From positions 1 to 8,047 of the forward strand of contig JAPLPC010000245.1 in assembly GCA_026400425.1 (NCBI GenBank): a stretch of DNA of 8,047 nucleotides. Reading direction: 5' to 3'. This document shows, piece after piece, positions 1 through 6,909 of this stretch; position 1 is the first letter of the stretch; the number at the start of each line of letters is the position of its first letter. The DNA comes from Hyphomicrobiales bacterium (GTDB taxonomy: Bacteria > Pseudomonadota > Alphaproteobacteria > Rhizobiales > Xanthobacteraceae). Both the position numbers and the translations under genes were made by a program. Under the pieces are notes generated by a model that saw only the letters and a list, made by a program, of their open reading frames with translations, did not search any database and was not told the origin of the DNA.

Positions 1-33
1 GACTTCGTTAACTCTCAAGGCTATGCATGGCTT

Positions 34-46
34 GCCTGCAGCAGGC
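34..46. promoter_or_regulatory. Perfect dyad upstream of the GNAT gene
   Basis: GCCTGC and GCAGGC form a perfect 6-base inverted repeat around a single central A. It lies about 110 bases before the GNAT start in non-coding DNA. It could be a regulator site or the remains of an upstream gene's terminator, but no T-run follows it. Function is inference only. Confidence 0.25.
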
Positions 47-81
47 GCGGTCTTGTCGCACGGCGGAGATCTTGTATTTCG

Positions 82-96
82 TTGTGCGATGCACAA
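82..96. promoter_or_regulatory. Candidate operator dyad TTGTGC-GAT-GCACAA
   Basis: Seen directly: 6-base perfect arms around GAT, 58 bases before the GNAT start codon. The 9-base core TGCGATGCA recurs, on the other strand, at 1225-1233 ahead of the divergently oriented hypothetical gene. A weak sigma70-like pair (TTGTAT at 72-77, AATATT at 95-100, 17-base spacer) would overlap the dyad, as expected of a repressor site. TGC...GCA dyads resemble sites described for the PHB-responsive regulator PhaR in alphaproteobacteria; that link is a guess. Confidence 0.4.
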
Positions 97-140
97 TATT
101 GCAGGTAACGCAATTTGAATGCTTCCTCGCGGTTAGCCGC

Positions 141-145
141 AGGAG
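141..145 (+). promoter_or_regulatory. Ribosome binding site of the GNAT gene
   Basis: AGGAG lies 8 bases before the ATG at 154. It decides the start in favour of 154 over the in-frame ATG at 115, which has no comparable purine tract. Confidence 0.7.
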
Positions 146-153
146 ATGGAACC

Positions 154-789
154 ATGTTCAGCCCAGCAACGATCATCGCTCTCGCAACCCGCAAGCCCCA
201 GACATCGAGCCGTAATGGCCCGGTGCGTATCCTCGCAGCCAGCGAACTGCCGCTGTTTCGGGATCATCTGCTGCGGCTCGATCGCGACAGTCGGCGTGAT
301 CGTTTCAACGGTTCGCTGTGCGACGACTGGGTCGCCAACTATGCCGAGCGATCGGTGCACGATGGCACCGTGATCCTCGCTTATTTCGAAGACGGCGTCG
401 TTCGCGGTGCGGCCGAATTGCATCAGGCCGACCTCGTCAATGTCGAGCCGGAAGTCGCGTTCAGCGTCGAGACCTGCATGCGCCGCAAGGGCGTCGGCAG
501 CGCTCTGTTCACCCAGTTGATCGCGAAGGCACGCTCGATGGGCTACAAGACGCTGCGCGTCACAACCGGTTCGCAGAACGATGCGATGCGGGCTCTGGCC
601 GGCAAGTTCGGTGCTCGCCTCTCGTTCCGCCACGGCGAATCGACGGGCCTCATCGATCTCAGCGCCCAGCCTGCGAAGGCTGCGTCACCCGCCAAGGCTA
701 GCGCGGTCGATGTGGCGAAGGCTGTCGGCGACTATAACCGTGCCGCCTGGCGCGCTTGGTTCAACGCGGCCGGTATTGGCAAACGCTGA
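154..789 (+). CDS. GNAT family N-acetyltransferase
   Basis: Predicted cytoplasmic acetyltransferase of 211 residues that transfers the acetyl group of acetyl-CoA to an unknown amine. The GNAT fold spans about residues 22-160. The acetyl-CoA pyrophosphate-binding motif A (R/QxxGxG/A) is visible as RRKGVGSA at residues 110-117, followed by the expected helix (LFTQLIAKARSMGY) and the strand TLRVTT at 133-138. A stretch rich in Ala and Lys (residues about 162-185) links the domain to a short amphipathic end (DYNRAAWRAWFNAAGIGKR), which goes beyond a minimal GNAT. The ATG at 154 is preferred because of its ribosome binding site; an in-frame ATG at 115 would add 13 residues. It is monocistronic: a strong terminator follows 34 bases after the stop. 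The family is clear, the substrate unknown. Two dyads upstream suggest a regulated promoter. Confidence 0.88.
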   Translation: MFSPATIIALATRKPQTSSRNGPVRILAASELPLFRDHLLRLDRDSRRDRFNGSLCDDWVANYAERSVHDGTVILAYFEDGVVRGAAELHQADLVNVEPEVAFSVETCMRRKGVGSALFTQLIAKARSMGYKTLRVTTGSQNDAMRALAGKFGARLSFRHGESTGLIDLSAQPAKAASPAKASAVDVAKAVGDYNRAAWRAWFNAAGIGKR

Positions 790-823
790 TCGTCGAACGC
801 TGCGCGACAGTAAGCCGATCAAC

Positions 824-853
824 AAAAAAGCAGGGCATCGGCCCTGCTTTTTT
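824..853. terminator. Bidirectional Rho-independent terminator
   Basis: A perfect 7-base GC-rich stem (GCAGGGC at 830-836, GCCCTGC at 841-847) with loop ATCG is flanked by six A (824-829) and six T (848-853). Both strands therefore give a hairpin followed by a U-run. It sits between two convergent genes, 34 bases after the GNAT stop and 25 bases after the stop of the minus-strand hypothetical gene, and should end both transcripts. Confidence 0.92.
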
Positions 854-878
854 CGATTCACGATTGAGCGCGTATCGA

Positions 879-1178
879 TCAGGCGCGTTTGGCGACGGCG
901 ATCTTGCGGGTGACGCGGCGCTCGACGACGACGGTCCGCTGCGCGCCCTGTTCGCCAGCGATGACGCGGCTGACGCGCAACACGCCGGACGGGCGGCTGG
1001 CCTTCTTGACCTGGGCCTGAACGTCTTCAACCGAAAGCCCCATCAGGGACGCTGCGATCTCGGCCTGCTGGTCGAGGTCCTCGGTGATGCCAATGGCTGC
1101 GAAGATGGCTTCGTCGAGCGTCGGCGGATCATGCCGCACGCGCCGGGTGCCATATTTCGTATTCCACTCGCCGCTCAT
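879..1178 (-). CDS. Conserved-looking hypothetical protein, 99 residues
   Basis: A small soluble protein of 99 residues with no recognisable catalytic motif, signal peptide or membrane segment. The N-terminal half has a distinctive start (MSGEWNTKYGTRRVRHDPP) and then acidic helical sequence (TLDEAIFAAIGITEDLDQQAEIAASLMGL); the C-terminal third is strongly basic (VVVERRVTRKIAVAKRA), so it might touch nucleic acid or an acidic partner. Its N-terminal style seems familiar from uncharacterised proteins of Rhizobiales, from memory only. The start is backed by GAGG at 1186-1189 (minus strand), 7 bases before the ATG. It ends at the shared bidirectional terminator. The dyad core at 1225-1233 lies about 46 bases upstream. 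Probably a real gene, because it has a ribosome binding site, a terminator and no better overlapping frame. Function unknown. Confidence 0.75.
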   Translation of the reverse strand: MSGEWNTKYGTRRVRHDPPTLDEAIFAAIGITEDLDQQAEIAASLMGLSVEDVQAQVKKASRPSGVLRVSRVIAGEQGAQRTVVVERRVTRKIAVAKRA

Positions 1179-1223
1179 CGTCCTGCCTCTAAGTTGATCG
1201 TGCCTTTTCTAACGAAGCCATTG

Positions 1224-1234
1224 TTGCATCGCAA
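1224..1234. promoter_or_regulatory. Candidate operator dyad TTGC-ATC-GCAA
   Basis: TTGC and GCAA arms surround a 3-base centre. Read on the minus strand, the 9-base core is TGCGATGCA, identical to the core of the dyad at 82-96. It lies in a comparatively AT-rich stretch about 46 bases upstream of the 99-residue hypothetical gene. A poor promoter-like pair (TTGCGA, then TAGAAA after 17 bases, minus strand) would overlap it. A shared regulator is inferred, not shown. Confidence 0.35.
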
Positions 1235-1329
1235 TATGAAATTCTGGTGGCAACGCAGCCATGCGTCGAGATGTCCGCATCGTCTTCAACGGCTTGACCT
1301 GGAAGCTTTGTCAGGAAGCTGTATCCGGA

Positions 1330-2019
1330 TCAGGTGGCCTGCGGCGACGGCCATTTGCTCAACGCCCGATGGCCGGCAGGCGTGAGGCCGTAGATGCCGC
1401 GCGCAATCGGCTCGAACCAGCCATAGACGTTCCGATGCAGGATCTTCTGGGCATCGGGGTAGGCCGTTTTGAGCTCTTTCAAGTTCCGCGGGCCGGCCGC
1501 GAGAGCGGCAGCGCAGCCGAGCGCTTGCTGGCGATAGGCAGTCATGATCGGCGTCCGGGTGCTCCCTCCGAGCGCGGGGTCGCCGATGCGCTTTTTGTGT
1601 TCGGTGATCAGCCGGGCACGCTTCTTCGGATTGCGCCGCGGCGCCGCGGTCGGAGGTTCGACGAGGATTTCAACCATGCCGGCTTCGGTCACGCCCAGCA
1701 TGCCGAAGCCGAGTCGACGGCACAGATTTCTATCCCGTGCATCGCTCTCGCGACCTTTGCCGCGGATCGACATCCTCGCCGCAATCCAGAGTTCGTCGCA
1801 GGCGCCGGCACGCTCGACGGCCTGCAGGATCAGTTCGAGATTGAACGACAGTTTGAGCTCGCCGATCACCACCACTGGCGGATCGTCGCCCTTTAACGCC
1901 ACCAGATCGCAGCCTGCGATCTCGCCCTTCACCGCAAAGCCAAGACCTTCGAGGAAGCGTTTGACGGGAAGGTACAGCGAGGTTTCCAAGGCAAGGTCCG
2001 GTTGGAAGCAAGAAATCAT
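1330..2019 (-). CDS. DUF2161 protein, putative PD-(D/E)XK phosphodiesterase
   Basis: A 229-residue protein that I recognise as the DUF2161 family, which has been proposed to have a restriction-endonuclease-like PD-(D/E)XK fold. The core is visible: KGEIAGCDLVAL supplies the Asp (D38), and VVVIGELKLSFN supplies E54-x-K56, the expected D...ExK arrangement. The helix after it (LELILQAVERA) carries Q66. Residues about 120-145 are basic (RRNPKKRARLITEHKKR). The C-terminus (about 163-215, ...ARGIYGLTPAGHRAL) looks like a winged helix and could bind DNA. Start: the ATG at 2019 is chosen because the protein aligns with the family from just after it. An upstream ATG at 2127 would add 36 unconvincing residues and leave only 10 bases to the divergent MgtC start; no strong ribosome binding site favours either. 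Substrate and role unknown. Confidence 0.8.
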   Translation of the reverse strand: MISCFQPDLALETSLYLPVKRFLEGLGFAVKGEIAGCDLVALKGDDPPVVVIGELKLSFNLELILQAVERAGACDELWIAARMSIRGKGRESDARDRNLCRRLGFGMLGVTEAGMVEILVEPPTAAPRRNPKKRARLITEHKKRIGDPALGGSTRTPIMTAYRQQALGCAAALAAGPRNLKELKTAYPDAQKILHRNVYGWFEPIARGIYGLTPAGHRALSKWPSPQAT

Positions 2020-2128
2020 AAGTCGGGGTTGAGATGGAACCGCGACTCGCCGGGCGGAGTTTATCCGGCCCGCCGCAGCTTGGCACTTCGCACTGCTTTG
2101 CGGGCTACAGCGCTTTGCGAACATCATC

Positions 2129-2132
2129 GGAG
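2129..2132 (+). promoter_or_regulatory. Ribosome binding site supporting a GTG start
   Basis: GGAG lies 5 bases before the GTG at 2138. There is no suitable ATG nearby in this frame, so this site fixes the start of the MgtC-family gene. Confidence 0.65.
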
Positions 2133-2137
2133 CTCAC

Positions 2138-2617
2138 GTGAGAACATTGCTGGAAACAACTGATCACTTTGGTGTTTTACCGCATCTTGTTGCTCTATCG
2201 ATCGCTTATATTTTGGCGCTGCCGATCGGATGGAATCGCGAGCGTGCCGAACGCAGTGCGGGGTTGCGGACGTTTCCGCTGGTGGCGCTGGCGACCTGCG
2301 GCATCGTCCAGGCGACCGAAGGCATTCTCAACGGCCACCCGGAAGGCACGGCACGCATCATCGAGGGCTTGATGACCGGTATGGGGTTCATCGGCGGCGG
2401 CGCCATTCTGAAAGAAGGCGGGTCGGTGCGCGGCCCGGCCACGGCGTCCAGCCTATGGGCGACCGGCGCCACGGGCGCGGCCGTCGGGCTCGGTGCCTAT
2501 GATGTTGCGATCGTGATCTCTCTGTTCACGTTCCTGACCTTGTGGCTGCTGGTGCCGTTCAAGAACGAGGGCGGCAAGGAGGACGAAAAGGCGGCAAATT
2601 CGCATTCCGAATTATGA
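2138..2617 (+). CDS. MgtC/SapB family membrane protein
   Basis: Inner-membrane protein of 159 residues from the MgtC/SapB family. Family members have been linked to growth at low magnesium, survival in macrophages and, in Salmonella, control of the F-type ATP synthase; the role here is unknown. Conserved signatures are GWNRERAERSAGLRTF (31-46) and the glycine-rich GMGFIGGGAILKEGG (81-95) followed by SVRGPATASSLW (96-107). Hydrophobic segments lie at about 15-30, 46-62, 74-92, 100-118 and 121-141. It is the short type: it ends in a charged tail (142-159) and lacks the soluble C-terminal ACT-like domain of the roughly 230-residue MgtC proteins. The start is a GTG with GGAG five bases upstream. 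The first 26 codons after the start are AT-rich, with rare codons (AGA, ACA, TTA, CTA), unlike the rest of the gene. It is divergent from the DUF2161 gene. Confidence 0.88.
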   Translation: MRTLLETTDHFGVLPHLVALSIAYILALPIGWNRERAERSAGLRTFPLVALATCGIVQATEGILNGHPEGTARIIEGLMTGMGFIGGGAILKEGGSVRGPATASSLWATGATGAAVGLGAYDVAIVISLFTFLTLWLLVPFKNEGGKEDEKAANSHSEL

Positions 2618-2704
2618 TGCCTGCCGTGGCACTAGCCTTTTGCTGCAAAGCAGCGTAGAAGCCGGTCATCCCGATACGCTCCGGACTCCCTGGACCCGAC
2701 GTGA

Positions 2705-2807
2705 CCGTCAATTGAAGGACGGCCGATTCGTTTCCGTTAGGTCCAAGTATCTCGATTTCGAGAAACCCCGACACGTTCGGCGGGGGTCCCGGCCGCACCA
2801 TGCGGCC
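2705..2807 (+). promoter_or_regulatory. Structured 5' leader of the helicase gene
   Basis: Four potential hairpins follow one another in the gap between the MgtC gene and the helicase: CCGTC/GACGG (2705-2709 and 2718-2722), TCTCG/CGAGA (2750-2754 and 2759-2763), CCCCG/CGGGG (2766-2770 and 2781-2785) and GGCCGCA/TGCGGCC (2791-2797 and 2801-2807). The last has 7-base perfect arms and a CCA loop, and would enclose the ATG at 2800. Control of helicase translation by leader structure is plausible but inferred. GC-rich DNA produces such stems by chance fairly often. Confidence 0.35.
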
Positions 2808-2832
2808 TGCTGCAACCAAGGTATCACATCCC

Positions 2833-4863
<2,031 letters not shown>

Positions 4864-4876
4864 GGCTAACTTCAGA

Positions 4877-4978
4877 TGTCGTCACCCGCGCAGGCGGGTG
4901 ACCCAGTAAGCATTGTCGTTGTGCTTACTGGCTGACGTCGCCGTATACTGGATCGCCCGGTCAAGCCGGGCGACGACA
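4877..4978. repeat. Palindromic dispersed repeat, MITE-like, 102 bases
   Basis: The ends are imperfect inverted repeats: TGTCGTCACCCG (4877-4888) against CGGGCGACGACA (4967-4978), 11 of 12 complementary. Inside are three hairpins: GTCACCCGC/GCGGGTGAC (4881-4889 and 4894-4902), CCAGTAAGCA/TGCTTACTGG (4903-4912 and 4922-4931) and TCGCCCGG/CCGGGCGA (4953-4960 and 4966-4973). The minus strand reads ARLDRAIQY in one frame, a peptide I recall at odd places in many Bradyrhizobium proteins because this repeat family occurs throughout those genomes. Here it covers the 3' end of the dehydrogenase gene and may act as a terminator for both convergent genes. The structure is seen directly; family membership is from memory. 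Confidence 0.8.
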
Positions 4979-5619
4979 GCACTTGCAGCGTCGCTGGCCA
5001 GAAACAGGATGACGCTGGCGAGTTCGTCCGGCGACACCCATGTCGCAAAATCCGCATCAGGCATGTCGCGGCGATTGGCCGGCGTGTCGATGGTCGAGGG
5101 CAGCACGGCGTTGACCTTGACCTTGCCTTTCAACTCCGCAGCCAAAGCTTCGGTAAGGCGATGAACGCCGGCTTTCGAAGCCGCGTAGGGCCCCATGCCG
5201 GCGCCCGCTTCCAACGCGCCGATGGCGCCGATATTCACGATCCGGCCTGCGTTCGATTTCATCAGATGCGGAATCGCGGCGCGTGACGTGTTGAGGGCTG
5301 TCAGCAGATTGAGGCGATGCATCGTCTCCCAGCTTTTGCCGTCGCTGTCCGTGAGCATCTCGAATGCGAATGCCCCGGCGATGTTGATCAGCACATCGAT
5401 GCGGCCATAGGCGGCGACGACATCGGCAACCGCCCGCTCGGCTTGCGCCGCATCGGACAGATTCACACCGCCGATCTGCAGCCTGCGGGAGGTCGAGGCG
5501 GGGCCGTGACTGCCATGATCGATGGCAGCCACAGCGGCTCCGGCGCTCGACGCTCGATCGGCAACGACCTGACCGAGTGCACCCGCAGCGCCGGTGATGA
5601 CGATGACCTTGTCCCGCAT
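4882..5619 (-). CDS. Short-chain dehydrogenase/reductase with C-terminus replaced by a repeat
   Basis: Rossmann-fold oxidoreductase of 245 residues using NAD(P)H on an unknown substrate. Residues 1-214 match classical SDRs: the nucleotide-binding motif TGAAGALG (9-16), NIAG (79-82), catalytic-type Asn N104, and YAASK with Y145 and K149. Two deviations: the second glycine of TGxxxGxG is Ala (A14), and the usual catalytic Ser 13 residues before the Tyr is Ala (A132, in NIGAIGAL). These may be traits of its subfamily rather than damage. After SDAASA (209-214), where SDRs continue with a TG...VxG ending, the sequence changes to 31 residues encoded by the palindromic repeat, including the stop codon. 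The start ATG lies 15 bases after the Bcr/CflA stop, so it is the last gene of the presumed operon; its ribosome binding site is weak. Activity is uncertain. The truncated end could be tolerated, since the lost part is only the last strand and tail. Confidence 0.85.
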   Translation of the reverse strand: MRDKVIVITGAAGALGQVVADRASSAGAAVAAIDHGSHGPASTSRRLQIGGVNLSDAAQAERAVADVVAAYGRIDVLINIAGAFAFEMLTDSDGKSWETMHRLNLLTALNTSRAAIPHLMKSNAGRIVNIGAIGALEAGAGMGPYAASKAGVHRLTEALAAELKGKVKVNAVLPSTIDTPANRRDMPDADFATWVSPDELASVILFLASDAASAVVARLDRAIQYTATSASKHNDNAYWVTRLRG

Positions 5620-5634
5620 GGATAATGCTTTCGC

Positions 5635-6849
5635 CTAGTTTTGCTGCGCTCCGGGTTTCGATGCCGGAAGCACGAAAAGATAGATGCTCCCTGCAAAGAT
5701 GGCCATCACAGACATTAGCCCGGTCATTACCAGGGCCGGATGGCCGAACGGCTCCAGCACCGCGACCATGGCGCTTGCGAAAGAGCCCATCACCATCTGC
5801 GTGCAGCGCATGACACCGGCGGCCGATCCGGCCACATGCGGCAGTTTTTGCAGCGCCTCGTGATTGGTCGATGGCGCGAGGATGCCGAAGGCGAAAATCG
5901 TGAGCGCCATCAGCGGCGTCAGCGCAGCAACGCTCATCGCGCCGGCCGGCACCAGCAGCAAGGCTGCGATGGCACTTGCGGCCATCAGCACCAGACCGAA
6001 GGCGATGATCTTCCGCGACGAGACATGACGCGCGCTGAGCTGGCCCGAAATCAACGACGCCACCAGCACACCGCAGGAGGTGAGGCCGAACAGCAGTGCG
6101 AATGCGGTGGTGGAAAGGCCGAGACTGCCGATCAGCACCGAAGGTGCGCCGGAGATGAAGGCGAACATGCAGGCAAAAGCGAAAGCATAAAGCATCGCAT
6201 ACCCGACGAAGGCGCGGTCGCTCAGCACGAAGCGATAGCTTTCCGCGAGCCGTCGCGGATTCAGCGAGCGCCGGTTCTCAACGGGCTGCGATTCCGCGAG
6301 ACCGATGGCGCCGACGATCAAGAGGGTGACACCGACGACGGCTTGCGCGGCATAGAGCGCGCGCCAGTCGGAGAAGGTCATGATCCAGCCTCCCAGCATG
6401 GGCGCCAGCATCGGCGCGATGCCGAGCACGGCCGCGATTTGCGAGAGTTTTTGCCGTGCAGCGCCATGCACGAACAGATCGCGCACGATGGCGATCGGCA
6501 GAATTGCGCAGGCGCCGGCGGCGAAGCCCTGCAGCAGGCGGCATGCCAGCAATACGTTGAAGCTCGGGGCCAGCGCACAGGCACCGGCCGCGAGCGAGAA
6601 GATGAGGAGGCCATCGAGCAGCGTGGCGCGGCGCCCGAACCGATCGGCAAGCGGGCCGGCGATCAAGGGCGAAATGGCAAAGCCGGCCATGAACAGGCTG
6701 AGCGTGAGCGGGCTGCGCCCTGCTGCATCGGGGAAGGCCGCCTCGATGGCCGGGAAGCCTGGCAGGCCCATGTCGATCGACAGCGGCGGCAGTGCCGTCA
6801 ATGTGCCCAGAAAGGCTGTGAATGCAAACGTCTCACGCCCGAGCGCCAC
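5635..6849 (-). CDS. Bcr/CflA-family multidrug MFS transporter
   Basis: Inner-membrane proton-coupled exporter of 404 residues, about 12 transmembrane helices, DHA1 (drug:H+ antiporter) class. The Bcr/CflA signature in helix 1, PPLSIDMGLPGFPAI (21-35), includes the membrane acidic residue D26. Motif A is GPLADRFGRR (65-74), motif B RLLQGFAAG (104-112), and the antiporter motif C region is GIAPMLAPMLGGW (143-155). Bcr/CflA relatives export bicyclomycin, chloramphenicol, sulfonamides or cysteine; the substrate here cannot be read from sequence. The start is a GTG supported by AAGGA eight bases upstream. It lies 60 bases after the AraJ-like gene and 15 bases before the dehydrogenase on the same strand, so the three are probably cotranscribed. 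A 374-codon open frame on the opposite strand is a GC-rich shadow. Confidence 0.9.
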   Translation of the reverse strand: MALGRETFAFTAFLGTLTALPPLSIDMGLPGFPAIEAAFPDAAGRSPLTLSLFMAGFAISPLIAGPLADRFGRRATLLDGLLIFSLAAGACALAPSFNVLLACRLLQGFAAGACAILPIAIVRDLFVHGAARQKLSQIAAVLGIAPMLAPMLGGWIMTFSDWRALYAAQAVVGVTLLIVGAIGLAESQPVENRRSLNPRRLAESYRFVLSDRAFVGYAMLYAFAFACMFAFISGAPSVLIGSLGLSTTAFALLFGLTSCGVLVASLISGQLSARHVSSRKIIAFGLVLMAASAIAALLLVPAGAMSVAALTPLMALTIFAFGILAPSTNHEALQKLPHVAGSAAGVMRCTQMVMGSFASAMVAVLEPFGHPALVMTGLMSVMAIFAGSIYLFVLPASKPGAQQN

Positions 6850-6857
6850 GATGACAA

Positions 6858-6862
6858 TCCTT
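6858..6862 (-). promoter_or_regulatory. Ribosome binding site of the Bcr/CflA gene
   Basis: AAGGA on the minus strand lies 8 bases before the GTG at 6849-6847 and supports that non-ATG start. Confidence 0.65.
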
Positions 6863-6909
6863 GAAAGAGAACGGGCGCGGGCGACTCGTCCGGCGCGGAT
6901 GCGATCGGT

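Noticed and set aside
27..215. 62-codon open frame at the left edge
   Set aside because: No ribosome binding site, an arginine- and cysteine-rich product, and overlap with the real GNAT start.
1301..1320. Direct repeat GGAAGCT twice, 13 bases apart, just after the DUF2161 stop
   Set aside because: Only two 7-base copies, with no further array; likely chance.
1261..1896. 211-codon plus-strand open frame opposite the DUF2161 gene
   Set aside because: No domain is visible, and the opposite strand encodes a recognisable family with its catalytic residues.
2628..2654. Weak hairpins after the MgtC stop (GGC/GCC followed by TTTT, then GCTGC-AAA-GCAGC)
   Set aside because: Stems of 3 and 5 bases are too short to call a terminator with confidence.
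5740..6864. 374-codon open frame on the plus strand opposite the Bcr/CflA gene
   Set aside because: Its product is rich in Arg, His, Gln and Gly without motifs, and it lies antisense to a clear transporter; a typical GC-rich shadow.
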